The notes below the pieces were generated by a model that worked only from the letters and a program-made list of their open reading frames with translations, did no database searches and had not been told where the DNA came from. A stretch of DNA of 64,000 nucleotides. Source: Nevskia sp. Lineage in GTDB: Bacteria > Pseudomonadota > Gammaproteobacteria > Nevskiales > Nevskiaceae. Made by a program: the position numbers and the translations under genes. Below, one piece after another: positions 8,468 through 18,898 of the stretch. How positions within the stretch are numbered: position 1 is the first letter of the stretch; the number at the start of each line of letters is the position of its first letter. The stretch lies in contig JAQGNS010000189.1 of assembly GCA_028291705.1 (NCBI GenBank), positions 48,019 through 112,018 on the forward strand, in the 5' to 3' direction.

Positions 8468-9829
8468 GTGTCTACCAGCAGGATGTTCATCCTGGCCGCC
8501 GTCGCGGCGGCCAGCATCACGGGTCAAGCGATCGCAGCCGTGTCGCCTGACGAGGCGGCCAAGCTCAAGACCACGCTGACCCCGCTCGGCGCGGAGCGCG
8601 CCGGCAATGCCGACGGCAGCATCCCCGCCTGGACGGGCGGCTACACCACGGTTGTTCCCGGCTGGACGCCGGACAAGCCCCGCCCGGATCCGTTTGCCGA
8701 CGAGAAGCCGTTGTACTCCGTGACCGGCGAGAACGCCGACAAGTACGGCGACAAGCTGAGCGAAGGCGTCAAGGCGGTCCTGAAGAAGTATCCCGACTGG
8801 CGCATCGATGTGTATCCGACGCACCGCACCGCAGCGGCACCGCAGTACGTCTACGACAACACCTACGCTAACGCCACCCGGGCCGAGCTCGTCAACGACG
8901 GCATCTCCACCAAGGGCGCCTATGGTGGAATCCCTTTCCCGATCGTCAAAACCGGCGCGGAGGCGATCTGGAATCACCTGCTCTCATGGCACGCCGAAAG
9001 CAAGCACCTGTTCGGCGACACGCTGGTGATGACGTCCGACGGCAAACTGGTGTTGGCCTCGACTAGCGACAGCTACATGCAGTACCCGTATTACGACCAC
9101 CACAACAGCCTGGAGAAGTTCGGCGACGGCGATTTCTGGTGGCTTGACCAGACCAACGTGGCCCCGCCGTACAAGGCCGGCGAGCGCCTCCTGGTCCGCG
9201 ACCCGGTCGACATCGCCAAGGGCCGCAAAGCATGGCAATACCTGGTCGGACAGCGTCGCGTCCGCCTGGCGCCGACGGTGGCGTTCGACACCCCCAACTT
9301 CATTACCTCGGGCGTCGCCAACTTCGATGAGACGTTCATGTTCAATGGCTCCCCCGAGCGCTACACCTGGAAGCTCGTGGGCAAGAAGGAAATGATCGTT
9401 CCCTACAACCAAAACAGGCTGGGAGTGGAAGCCCAGTCAGGGCACGAGGACCAGATTGCCAAGCCGCACTTCCTCAATCCGGATCTGACGCGCTGGGAGC
9501 TGCACCGCGTCTGGGTCGTCGAAGGCGAGCTCCGGCCCGGCGCGCGTCATACCGAGCCAAAGCGCCGTTTCTACCTCGACGAGGACACCTGGTTCGCCAT
9601 GCTGGCCGAGAGCTATGACGCGCAAGGCCACCTCTGGAAGTACTACCAGGCCATCCCCTTTCTCTATCCCGACCTGCCCGGGGTGGTCTCGGAAAGCGGC
9701 GTGGTGTTCAACCTGCTGGACGGGAACTACGTTGTCGATTTCCTGCAGGTCAAGCCGACCAGGTTCATTCCGAACATGCCGGCCTCCGCGTTCACTCCCG
9801 AGGCGATCGCCGCCTCCAGCGTGAAGTAG
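8468..9829 (+). CDS. DUF1329 domain-containing (LolB-like outer-membrane/periplasmic) protein
   Basis: Signal peptide, then VSPDEAAKLKTTLTPLGAERAGNADGSIPAWTGG; GTG start with GAGGAGGAG Shine-Dalgarno. Confidence 0.82.
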   Translation: MSTSRMFILAAVAAASITGQAIAAVSPDEAAKLKTTLTPLGAERAGNADGSIPAWTGGYTTVVPGWTPDKPRPDPFADEKPLYSVTGENADKYGDKLSEGVKAVLKKYPDWRIDVYPTHRTAAAPQYVYDNTYANATRAELVNDGISTKGAYGGIPFPIVKTGAEAIWNHLLSWHAESKHLFGDTLVMTSDGKLVLASTSDSYMQYPYYDHHNSLEKFGDGDFWWLDQTNVAPPYKAGERLLVRDPVDIAKGRKAWQYLVGQRRVRLAPTVAFDTPNFITSGVANFDETFMFNGSPERYTWKLVGKKEMIVPYNQNRLGVEAQSGHEDQIAKPHFLNPDLTRWELHRVWVVEGELRPGARHTEPKRRFYLDEDTWFAMLAESYDAQGHLWKYYQAIPFLYPDLPGVVSESGVVFNLLDGNYVVDFLQVKPTRFIPNMPASAFTPEAIAASSVK

Positions 9830-9856
9830 GTCCAGGACCCGTTGCCGGGAGCGCTC

Positions 9857-10912
9857 ATGAAGTCCCAACTGATCTGTGCCGCACTGCTCGCCGCGTCGGC
9901 GGTTGCAGACGCCGGCGTCGACGTGGTGAGCCGTCCGGCGGAACCTGCAATCTACGGCTCCCACTCCGTCATGCTCGACGTGGCCCGAGCTGGCAATCGT
10001 CTCGTTGCTGTCGGCGAGCGGGGTATCGTGCTGGTCTCGGACGACAGCGGGATCAACTGGAAGCAGAGCCCAGTGCCGACCAGCGTCAGCCTGGTGAAGC
10101 TTGCGTTTGCGACGTCGGACCTGGGTTGGGCAGTGGGTCATTTCGGGACCGTCCTGCACACGCAGGACGGTGGCAAGACCTGGGAGCGCCAGCTCGGCGG
10201 CGTGCAGGCGGCGAAGCTGGCGTTGCAGTATTTCGAAGACCTGTCGCAGAAAGGGGGAGGGGATCCGCAAGCTCTGGCCAAGCAGGTCGCCGATGCCAAA
10301 CAGCTCGTCGACGACGGCCCGGACAAGCCATTCCTCGACGTTTTCTTCGACACCCCGCAGCACGGATTCATCGTTGGCGCCTACAACCTCATTTTCTCGA
10401 CCTCCGACGGAGGCAAGAGCTGGGTTCCCTGGCAAGACCACGTCGACAATCCGCGCGGCTTGCATCTTTACGCAATCCACCAGATCGGCACCGACTGGTA
10501 CATCGCCGGTGAACAGGGCTTGCTGCTCAAATCGGTAGATGGCGGGCAAAGCTTCCGTGCGCTGAAGTCGCCCTACGACGGAAGCTTCTTCGGCGTGACG
10601 CCAGGATCCGCCTCCGACGTCCTGGCATTCGGCCTGCGCGGCAACGTGTTCCGCTCCACGGACAACGGCCAGACGTGGACGCCGGCCAGGACCACCATAT
10701 CCCCGACCTGGAACGCAGGCTCACTGTTGAATGGAGCCGTCTACCTAGGCGGGCAAGACGGGCAGCTCGATCGCTTGGGCCGGGAAGGCGATGTCGACCA
10801 CTTGGTCAAGACCGCTTCGGCGGCTCCTATCACAGGTATCGCCGCGGCGCCTGATGGTGCCTTAGTCCTGAGCCGCATGGGTGGGATGGATCGCATCCCC
10901 CTGAATCAATAG
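9857..10912 (+). CDS. YCF48/BNR-like beta-propeller secreted protein
   Basis: Signal peptide; repeats such as DDSGINWKQSPVPT, QDGGKTWERQL, SDGGKSWVPW, VDGGQSFRAL, TDNGQTWTPA. Confidence 0.78.
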   Translation: MKSQLICAALLAASAVADAGVDVVSRPAEPAIYGSHSVMLDVARAGNRLVAVGERGIVLVSDDSGINWKQSPVPTSVSLVKLAFATSDLGWAVGHFGTVLHTQDGGKTWERQLGGVQAAKLALQYFEDLSQKGGGDPQALAKQVADAKQLVDDGPDKPFLDVFFDTPQHGFIVGAYNLIFSTSDGGKSWVPWQDHVDNPRGLHLYAIHQIGTDWYIAGEQGLLLKSVDGGQSFRALKSPYDGSFFGVTPGSASDVLAFGLRGNVFRSTDNGQTWTPARTTISPTWNAGSLLNGAVYLGGQDGQLDRLGREGDVDHLVKTASAAPITGIAAAPDGALVLSRMGGMDRIPLNQ

Positions 10913-10923
10913 GCGAGATCGAC

Positions 10924-13338
10924 ATGGATACCAACACCTCGGGAGCGGAATATCCCGTCATCTCCAAGCTGGCGGATTTCGACCGGTCGTCGGGTTCCCT
11001 CGGTGAAAGGCTGATCTTCAACAACCGGCTCCTGGTCGTCATTCTGTGCCTGGCGATCACCCTGGTCCTGGCGTTCGAGATGACGCACATCCGCGCCAAC
11101 GCCAGCTTCGAGAGGATGATTCCGCGGCAGCAGCCGTATATCGCCAACTACCTGGCGAACAAGTCCGAGTTGAGTGGCGTCGGCAACAGCGTGCGCATCG
11201 CCGTCGCGGCGACCCACGGCACCATCCTGGACGCGGGGTACCTGCAGCGCCTACAGAAGATCAACGACGAGGTGTTCCTGCTGCCCGGCGTCGACCGCGC
11301 CTACATGAAGTCCCTGTGGACGCCGAACACCCGCTGGATCGCGGTGACCGAGGAGGGCCTCGACGGCGGCACCGTGATGCCGGACGACTACGACGGTTCT
11401 GCGGCGAGCCTGGCCCGCGTGCGCGCCAACATCGAGCGCTCGGGCGAGATCGGCCAGCTGGTCGCCGCCGACTACCAGTCGAGCATCATCGCCATTCCGT
11501 TGCTGGACCGACTGCCGGACGGCTCGCCGCTGGACTACCGCCAGCTGTCGCTGAGCCTGGAGCAGGTCCGCGCGAAGTACCAGGACGCGGACCTCAGCAT
11601 CCACATCGTCGGCTTTGCCAAGGTCGCCGGCGATCTGATCGAAGGGCTGCGGCAGGTCGGTGGCTTCTTCCTGGTCGCGTTGCTGATGGCGACGGTGATG
11701 GTTTATTGGTTCAACCGCGACCTACGCAGCACGGTGCTGGTGGTGTTCTGCTCGCTGGTGGCCGTGATCTGGCAGCTGGGCATTCTTGCGGCCCTGCGCA
11801 TGGATCTCGATCCGTATTCGATGCTGGTGCCCTTTTTGGTCTTCGCTATCGGGATGAGCCACGGCACCCAGAAAATGAACGGCATCCTGCAGGATATCGG
11901 CCGGGGGACGCACCGGCTGATCGCCGCGCGCTACACATTCCGCCGCCTGTTCGTACCGGGCCTCACCGCCTTGTTGTGCGATGCGGTGGGATTTGCGGTT
12001 CTGATGATCATTCACATTGAAGTGATCCAGGAGCTGGCGATAGCCGCCAGCATCGGCGTGGGGGTACTGATCTTTACCAACCTGGTCCTGCTCCCAGTGT
12101 TGCTGAGCTACACCGGCGTGGGCGCTCACGCCGCCGCCCGCAGCGTGCGGGCCGAAGCGCAGGACAGCAAGCCGCGCATCTGGCAGTTCCTGGACCTGTT
12201 CACACAGCGCGAATGGGCCAGTGTTGCCCTGCTGGGTTCGGTGCTGCTCGGCGTTGCCGCTTACGTCGTCTCGACCCACCTGCAGATCGGCGACCTCGAC
12301 TCCGGCGCCCCCGAGCTGCGCCCCGATTCCCGCTACAACCTCGACAATGCCTTCATCGTCTCCCACTACACCAACAGCTCGGACGTGCTGGTGACGATGG
12401 TGAAGACCCCGGACTATGGCTGCGCCACCTACGAGACGCAGGAGCGTGTCGACGCGCTGGAGCAGAAGTTGCGCCGGGTTCCGGGCGTGGAGGGAACACA
12501 GTCACTAGCCGGTCTCAGCCGCAATGTCATCATGCAGATGAACGAGGGATCGCCTAAGTGGTACGAGCTGATTCCCAATACCAGCGTGCTCGGTTCGATT
12601 CTCACCAAGTCACCGCGCGAGCTGTTCAATCAGACCTGCTCGATCGTCCCAGTGTTCGCCTACCTCAAGGACCACAAGGCGCAGACGCTGACCTCGACGG
12701 TGCAGGCGGTGGAGGACTTCGCCGCCGAAAACAACTCGCCGAAGTTCCAGGTGCTTCTAGCCGCGGGCAACGCCGGCATCGATGCCGCGACCAATATCGT
12801 GGTCAAGAGCGCCTCCAGGCAGATGCTTTATTGGGTCTACGGCGCGGTGATCCTGCTCAGCTTCGTCACCTTCAGATCCTGGCGCGCGGTCACCGCCGCG
12901 GTGCTGCCCCTGGTGTTGACCTCGATTCTTTGTGAAGCCCTGATGGTAGCCCTAGGTATCGGCGTGAAGGTCGCCACCTTGCCGGTAATCGCTCTGGGCG
13001 TAGGCATCGGCGTCGATTACGCATTGTATGTGCTCAGCGTCACCCTCGCGCAGATGCGCAAGGGCAAGTCGCTGTCCGAGGCCTATTTCCAGGCCCTGCA
13101 GTTCACCGGGAAGGTCGTGCTGCTGACTGGGCTGACCCTGGGCGCGGCCGTGGCCACCTGGATCCTGTCGCCGATCAAGTTCCAGGCCGACATGGGGATC
13201 CTGCTGGCCTTCATGTTCGTCTGGAACATGCTGGGCGCGTTGGTGCTGCTGCCCGCGCTCGCCCACTTCTTGTTGAAACCCGTGAAGGTCTCCACTGCCG
13301 AGGCCAAACGGGATGGCGTGTTGGCGTCCACAAAGTGA
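10924..13338 (+). CDS. MMPL/RND family transporter
   Basis: 804 aa with two TM clusters, GVGIGVDYALYVLSV, SHGTQKMNGI, large periplasmic loops. Confidence 0.87.
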   Translation: MDTNTSGAEYPVISKLADFDRSSGSLGERLIFNNRLLVVILCLAITLVLAFEMTHIRANASFERMIPRQQPYIANYLANKSELSGVGNSVRIAVAATHGTILDAGYLQRLQKINDEVFLLPGVDRAYMKSLWTPNTRWIAVTEEGLDGGTVMPDDYDGSAASLARVRANIERSGEIGQLVAADYQSSIIAIPLLDRLPDGSPLDYRQLSLSLEQVRAKYQDADLSIHIVGFAKVAGDLIEGLRQVGGFFLVALLMATVMVYWFNRDLRSTVLVVFCSLVAVIWQLGILAALRMDLDPYSMLVPFLVFAIGMSHGTQKMNGILQDIGRGTHRLIAARYTFRRLFVPGLTALLCDAVGFAVLMIIHIEVIQELAIAASIGVGVLIFTNLVLLPVLLSYTGVGAHAAARSVRAEAQDSKPRIWQFLDLFTQREWASVALLGSVLLGVAAYVVSTHLQIGDLDSGAPELRPDSRYNLDNAFIVSHYTNSSDVLVTMVKTPDYGCATYETQERVDALEQKLRRVPGVEGTQSLAGLSRNVIMQMNEGSPKWYELIPNTSVLGSILTKSPRELFNQTCSIVPVFAYLKDHKAQTLTSTVQAVEDFAAENNSPKFQVLLAAGNAGIDAATNIVVKSASRQMLYWVYGAVILLSFVTFRSWRAVTAAVLPLVLTSILCEALMVALGIGVKVATLPVIALGVGIGVDYALYVLSVTLAQMRKGKSLSEAYFQALQFTGKVVLLTGLTLGAAVATWILSPIKFQADMGILLAFMFVWNMLGALVLLPALAHFLLKPVKVSTAEAKRDGVLASTK

Positions 13339-13364
13339 AAAGAGTGTAACTGAGGAGATCATCA

Positions 13365-15284
13365 ATGAAGTTCTGGCGTGGAGGGGGATCCGCCCGGCGG
13401 ATCCACGCGGCGCTGCAAATGTCGATCGTGGTTCTTGGCGTGGCGCTTTGGGGGCCAGCGGAGGCAATGAATCTGAATCTTGGCGTTCCGAATCTGGATG
13501 CCAGTCTCGATACGGATCTGCGCTATAACGTCGGCGTTCGCGTACAGAAGCGGAATCCGGAGGTAGGGCTCAACTCCTCCTACGATCAGTCCGATTACCG
13601 ATTCGGTCAGGGCGCAATTGTGACTGACCGCGTTGACGCGACGCCCCAGCTCCAGTTGAAGTACAACGCCGGGTGGAGCCTGCTTCCGTCCCTTGGCATC
13701 CGGGTGACGGGCAACGCGTTCAGGGACTTCGCCTACAACAACGATACGACTGCGTGCCGTCCTGGCACGGCTCCGGTGGGGCTGCCGCCGGGCCTTCTGG
13801 GTCCGACGTTTCCGGGTGTGGCGCTGCCAGGCCAGAGACTGTCGTATTGCGATCCTCAGATCAGTGACTACAACGATGCGACATACAACCACGAAGCACG
13901 GCGCTCCAGCTTTGAGTACGCTGAATTGCTGGACGCGTTCACCTTCATGAATTTCCAGTTCGGCAGCGTGCCGGTCAACGTAAAGGCCGGCCATTACGCG
14001 TTGTTCTGGGGTGAGTCGCTGTTCAACCCGTTCCTGGGCGTCTCGGCCGGGATGGGCCCGGTCGACCTCAACAAGCTCCTGAGCGTGCCGGGCTCGAACG
14101 CGCAGGATCTGTTCAGACCGGTGAACCAGATATCGGCCACCGCAACCGTAACGCCGGAGCTGTCGGTAGGATTCCAGTACTTCCTGCCGTGGTTGGGCTG
14201 GGACCATGTCAGAGGTCCGGAAGGCGGCACCTTCCTGAACCCACTCGATGCTCTGTTCTACGGCCCGGACAAGTTCTACATCACCACGCTCCCGTATGCG
14301 GGCCCTTATTCTTTGATACGCGCTGAAGATATTCGCGGCGACAATCATGGAAACTACGGCCTCCAGGCGAAGTTGACGTCCCATTTCCTCTTCGATGCGA
14401 CCTACGGCTTCTACTACCGGCAGTTCGATGAAACGCTGCCCTGGCTGAATCCACGTCCCGCGACGCCGCAGAACCAGCCTGCAATTTTTGCTAACGCGAC
14501 TCAGTTGTCGACTCTGCTCGGCATTCCAGCTGCCGCGCTGTCCGCATTTCCGGGCGACTACAGGCTTGTCTTTCCGAAGAGGACCCGCATGCTCGGCCTG
14601 AGCATGTCGACGCAGCAACTGGGGATCAGCATCGGCGCCGATGTCGCGTACTCGCCGAATCGTGCCCTGCAATCCGAGTTGTTCGCAGTGGACAACAGCG
14701 GTTTGCGTGCCAGAGGGCAAACCTTGTCGGGGGTGATCAACGGCCTATACCTGACGCCCTCGGTGTCCGTGGCCGGATTCAAGCTATGGGATTCTGCCAC
14801 CATCATCACGGAGCTGAACTGGAGCTATCTGCTCAAGGTGACGGAGGGTCAGCAGTTCTACAAGGGCGTGAACACGGATGCATGTCGTGCCGATGCCGGC
14901 ATCTCTGGTGCGATCAATGTACCAGGCGAAACTGTAGACGGATGCTCAAGCCGCTACAGCCTGGGCATCAGCTTCGCGTTCCAGCCGAACTGGTATCAGG
15001 TCTTTCCAGGTATCGATCTGAACGGGTCGGTCGTCTTCCAGGACGGTGTCAAGAACGACTCTCCGATCAATGGGGCCTCGTATGAAGGCCAGATCACGGG
15101 ATCAGTGGGTGTCGGCGCCCTGTTCTACAACAAGGTCACCGCAGCACTGGCCTACAACTTCTACGGTGTCGAGCATCGTGACGGGCCGAATCTGGACGGC
15201 GAGATTGTCGACACGAGCGTGAACTACCTTGGAGATATCCGCGACCGTGCGTGGACATCTCTGACGCTGAAGTATTCGTTTTAG
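13365..15284 (+). CDS. DUF1302 family outer-membrane beta-barrel-like protein
   Basis: Signal peptide, LDTDLRYNVGVRVQKRNPEV, C-terminal aromatic residue (LTLKYSF); typical neighbour of DUF1329. Confidence 0.78.
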   Translation: MKFWRGGGSARRIHAALQMSIVVLGVALWGPAEAMNLNLGVPNLDASLDTDLRYNVGVRVQKRNPEVGLNSSYDQSDYRFGQGAIVTDRVDATPQLQLKYNAGWSLLPSLGIRVTGNAFRDFAYNNDTTACRPGTAPVGLPPGLLGPTFPGVALPGQRLSYCDPQISDYNDATYNHEARRSSFEYAELLDAFTFMNFQFGSVPVNVKAGHYALFWGESLFNPFLGVSAGMGPVDLNKLLSVPGSNAQDLFRPVNQISATATVTPELSVGFQYFLPWLGWDHVRGPEGGTFLNPLDALFYGPDKFYITTLPYAGPYSLIRAEDIRGDNHGNYGLQAKLTSHFLFDATYGFYYRQFDETLPWLNPRPATPQNQPAIFANATQLSTLLGIPAAALSAFPGDYRLVFPKRTRMLGLSMSTQQLGISIGADVAYSPNRALQSELFAVDNSGLRARGQTLSGVINGLYLTPSVSVAGFKLWDSATIITELNWSYLLKVTEGQQFYKGVNTDACRADAGISGAINVPGETVDGCSSRYSLGISFAFQPNWYQVFPGIDLNGSVVFQDGVKNDSPINGASYEGQITGSVGVGALFYNKVTAALAYNFYGVEHRDGPNLDGEIVDTSVNYLGDIRDRAWTSLTLKYSF

Positions 15285-15356
15285 CCGCAGGCGGTGCGCC
15301 CCTGATGGGCCATTCCCGATAGGGGCGCGCCGAGACAAGGCTCTCGAGGATCAATC

Positions 15357-17270
15357 ATGCAAGCAGCTTCCACTCCGCCGCAGAACCAGCCCCGTCCGGA
15401 TGAAAGGGTGCTGATTCGCTCGATGCTCGACATTGAGACATTCGAAAGCGTGGCAATCGAATCCAGGCTGGCGGGGGCGCTGAGCACTTACGATGTCCTC
15501 AGGGAGTCCGCCAAGCGCCATCCGGACGCCATCGCGCTGACGGCGTTGGTTGAGGGTGGCGGGGCTGAGGTCGAGCGGCGGCTGACCTATTCCGACCTAA
15601 TGCGAAACGTCAATCGGGCGGCAAACGCGTTTGTGCAGCTCGGCATCGGTAGCGAAGACGTGATTTCCTACCTGCTGCCAAATCTTCCGGAGACGCACTA
15701 CACGTTCTGGGGAGGTGAGGCGGCCGGCATCGTCAACCCTATCAACTGGTACCTGGAACCGGTGCAGATCGCGGAGATCATGAACGCGGCCGGGACCAAG
15801 GTCCTGGTCGCCGCCGGCTCTGCCCGGTTTCCGGACGTCTGGGAAAAGGTGCGGGCTGTGCGTCCGCTGGTCCCAACCTTGCGCGCGGTCATCCAGGTCG
15901 GGCAGGGGGGCTCGCCCGATGGCGCCCTGGACTTCGCCGAACTGCTGGCCGCGCAGCCCGATGACCGGCTGATCAGCGGCAGGATCATCAGGGGCGGCGA
16001 TATCGCTGCCTATTTCCACACCGGCGGAACGACCGGTGCTCCCAAGCTTGCGTCGCACACTCACTTCAACGAGGTCGTGGATGGCCTGATGGCGAAAACG
16101 GCGCTGGACCTGACCAGGGACGATACGCTGTTGTGCGGGCTGCCGATGTTCCATGTCAACGCCATGGTCATAACCGGAATCGCGAGCTTCATGGCAGCCT
16201 CGCAAGTGGTCCTGGTGGGGAGCACAGGATACCGGAACAAGACGGCGGTGAAATCGTTCTGGAAAATCGTCGAGTCCACGAAGGCATCGGCATTCTCGGC
16301 GGTGCCTTCCGTCTACTCCAGCCTGTTGAACGAGCCGATCGGTGACCACCGTGTGGGATCATTGCGGTACGGGCTGTGCGGGGCGGCGCCGATGTCCGTT
16401 GAGCTGTTCCGCAGGTTCGAGGCGACCACAGGGATCAAGATCCTTGAAGCGTACGGGCTGACCGAGAGCACCTGCCTTAGCACGGCCAACCCGCGCGATG
16501 GCGAGCGCAAGATCGGTTCGATTGGGTTGCGCGCGCCCTATCAAAGGATGAAGGCCGCCATCCTCGACGAAAACATGCAGTTCGTGCGTGACTGCGCGGT
16601 CGACGAGGTTGGAAGCCTGCTGATCCAGGGGCCGAACGTCTTCCCGGGATACAAGCAGGAGGCCCACAACAAGAATGTCTGGGCAGCTCCGGGTTGGCTC
16701 AACACCGGCGATCTGGGGCGCCAGGATGCCGATGGCTACTTCTGGCTTGCGGGCCGCCTGAAGGAATTGATCATTCGCGGCGGCCACAACATCGATCCGG
16801 CGATCATCGAGGAGGCCATGCTGGCGCATCCGTTCGTCAATGGAGCAGCTGCGGTGGGCAAGCCTGATGCCTACGCCGGCGAGTTGCCGGTTGTTTTCGT
16901 GACCCTGAAGCCCGGCGCCGTGGTGGATGCCGCGGCGTTGCTGGATCACGCGCGCCGAGCCGTCCCGGAACGCGCGGCCGTCCCGGTCGAAGTGTTTGTC
17001 CTTGACGGCTTGCCGCTGACCGCCGTTGGCAAGATCTTCAAGCCGCAACTGCGCTATGACGCAACGAGGTTTGTGTTCGAGAAGGTCGCGCGCGAATGTT
17101 GCGGGGACCGGGTCCAGTATCAGGTGCAGGTGGGCCCGCACCCCAAGACCGGTACTGCAGCCATCGTCAGCCTCGAAGGCAGTGCCGACACGGACCGTGA
17201 AGAGATTGAACGGGTTCTAGGGGAAGCGCTGGCTGCATTCCACGTCCCATGCACGATTCAATGGCGCTGA
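15357..17270 (+). CDS. Acyl-CoA synthetase (AMP-dependent synthetase/ligase)
   Basis: FHTGGTTGAPKLASHTH, EAYGLTEST, WLNTGDLGRQDADGYFWLAGRLKELIIRGGHNIDP. Confidence 0.9.
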   Translation: MQAASTPPQNQPRPDERVLIRSMLDIETFESVAIESRLAGALSTYDVLRESAKRHPDAIALTALVEGGGAEVERRLTYSDLMRNVNRAANAFVQLGIGSEDVISYLLPNLPETHYTFWGGEAAGIVNPINWYLEPVQIAEIMNAAGTKVLVAAGSARFPDVWEKVRAVRPLVPTLRAVIQVGQGGSPDGALDFAELLAAQPDDRLISGRIIRGGDIAAYFHTGGTTGAPKLASHTHFNEVVDGLMAKTALDLTRDDTLLCGLPMFHVNAMVITGIASFMAASQVVLVGSTGYRNKTAVKSFWKIVESTKASAFSAVPSVYSSLLNEPIGDHRVGSLRYGLCGAAPMSVELFRRFEATTGIKILEAYGLTESTCLSTANPRDGERKIGSIGLRAPYQRMKAAILDENMQFVRDCAVDEVGSLLIQGPNVFPGYKQEAHNKNVWAAPGWLNTGDLGRQDADGYFWLAGRLKELIIRGGHNIDPAIIEEAMLAHPFVNGAAAVGKPDAYAGELPVVFVTLKPGAVVDAAALLDHARRAVPERAAVPVEVFVLDGLPLTAVGKIFKPQLRYDATRFVFEKVARECCGDRVQYQVQVGPHPKTGTAAIVSLEGSADTDREEIERVLGEALAAFHVPCTIQWR

Positions 17271-17375
17271 GAGAGCCCGACGCTACTTCGGTCGCGACGG
17301 CTACCCTAGGAGCCTGGGGCGTGTAAGGCTGGGCCGACTCGCAGGATACCTAGAACCACAGGACAGGAGCGAAGC

Positions 17376-17816
17376 GTGACCAACAGGACGGTTCTTGCGC
17401 CGATCGACGTCGCCAAGGCATATTTCGACAGGGATGATCGTGGCGCTCCGGAGTTGTTCGAGCTCTTCGCCGAGGATTTCACGTTCTATTTCCCCAAGTT
17501 TGGGCTGGGAAAGGGCGTGCGGGAGTTCGTCGCCTGCATGAGTGGCCTGTTGGATCGCGTCGAGAGCATCAAGCACGATCTGGGGCGGACCTCTTTCATT
17601 GCTGCTGGCGACAAGGTGATCGTAGAAGGTATCTCGTCGGGGTGGATGAAAACCGGCAAGGAGTGGCGAGGTGGTGCTACGCCTGGTGGACGTTTTTGCA
17701 ATGTATTTGAAATCCGCGATAGCCTAATTCAGCGGGTCCACATCTACCTGGATCCTGACTACGTGTCGGAGGATGTGGAGCGTTTCCTGTGGAAGGGCCG
17801 TGAAAGCAGGTGGTAA
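17376..17816 (+). CDS. SnoaL/NTF2-like protein
   Basis: Small alpha+beta fold pattern AKAYFDRDDRGAPELFELFAEDFTFYFPKFG...CNVFEIRDSLIQRVHIYLDPDY. Confidence 0.7.
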   Translation: MTNRTVLAPIDVAKAYFDRDDRGAPELFELFAEDFTFYFPKFGLGKGVREFVACMSGLLDRVESIKHDLGRTSFIAAGDKVIVEGISSGWMKTGKEWRGGATPGGRFCNVFEIRDSLIQRVHIYLDPDYVSEDVERFLWKGRESRW

Positions 17817-17895
17817 GCGACAGGGAGACAGCGGCGATGGGCGAAACGTGAGCGGACAACATTCAGGCAACGCAGTAGTTGGCGCGCTTTAGCCC

Positions 17896-18891
17896 ATGCA
17901 CTACCGCTCGCTTGGCAGGACAGGTCCGATCGTGTCGAGCATCGGATTGGGGTGTATGGGCTTTTCCGATGGATATGGTGCTCCGCGCCCGGAGGTTCAC
18001 CAAGAGAGCGTCGCAACAATACAGGCGGCGCTCGATTCGGGCATCAATCTCCTGGATACCGCCGATTTCTACGGGTCTGGTCACAATGAGCTGTTGATCA
18101 GGGAGGCCCTGAAAGGGCGGCACCGCGACCAGGCGATTCTCAGCGTCAAGTTCGGTGTGATGCGTGACCCCAAGGGAGGCTTGAACGGCCTGGACAACCG
18201 GCCTTCTGCAATCTGGAATTTCATCGCGTATTCGCTTAAACGCCTGGATGTGGAATACATCGATATCTACCGTCCCGCGCGAATTGATCCGGACGTTCCA
18301 GTGGAAGAGACGATCGGCGCGATAGCCGATCTGGTGAAAGCCGGATATGTCCGCCACATCGCCCTGTCGGAAGTGAATGCGGAAACCGTGCGCCGTGCCG
18401 CGGCGGTGCATCCGATTGTTGACCTGCAGATCGAATATTCGCTGCTGGAGCGCCGCCTCGAAGGCACGCTTTTGAACACCTGCCGCGAGTTGGGCATTTC
18501 CATCACGGCCTACGGAGTGCTCGCTCGCGGCCTTTTGGGAGGCCATATCCGGACCACACTGCCAGCAGGCGACCTCAGGGGAAGCAGTCCGCGCTTTCAA
18601 GGAGGGAACCTGCAGGAAAATCTGGAATTGGCTGAGCGTCTTCGTGTAGCAAGCCGGGCCTTGGACGCGACGCCCGCCCAAGCTGCGATCGCATGGGTCG
18701 CAGCGCAAGGACCGGATATATTCCCCCTCGTCGGGACTCGCAGTCGGTCGCGGCTGGTAGAGGCCATTGGAGCAGCCAACCTCAAATTGACTGCTGCTCA
18801 TGCCGGCGCACTCTCTGCCGTGGTCCCGGCGGGTGCTGCCATAGGTAGTGCGTTCCCAGTGGACCAGCAAGACAGCAGGTGGGAGCAATGA
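17896..18891 (+). CDS. Aldo/keto reductase
   Basis: LGCMGFSDGYG, GINLLDTADFYGSGHNELLIREAL, VEYIDIYRPARIDP, VRHIALSEV. Confidence 0.87.
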   Translation: MHYRSLGRTGPIVSSIGLGCMGFSDGYGAPRPEVHQESVATIQAALDSGINLLDTADFYGSGHNELLIREALKGRHRDQAILSVKFGVMRDPKGGLNGLDNRPSAIWNFIAYSLKRLDVEYIDIYRPARIDPDVPVEETIGAIADLVKAGYVRHIALSEVNAETVRRAAAVHPIVDLQIEYSLLERRLEGTLLNTCRELGISITAYGVLARGLLGGHIRTTLPAGDLRGSSPRFQGGNLQENLELAERLRVASRALDATPAQAAIAWVAAQGPDIFPLVGTRSRSRLVEAIGAANLKLTAAHAGALSAVVPAGAAIGSAFPVDQQDSRWEQ

Positions 18892-18898
18892 CGGCGCT

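Noticed and set aside
9437-10549. 370-aa minus-strand ORF opposite the DUF1329/YCF48 genes
   Set aside because: Antisense shadow spanning two real genes.
13362-14720. 452-aa minus-strand ORF opposite the DUF1302 gene
   Set aside because: Antisense shadow of a convincing plus-strand gene; low-complexity Arg/Glu/Val composition.
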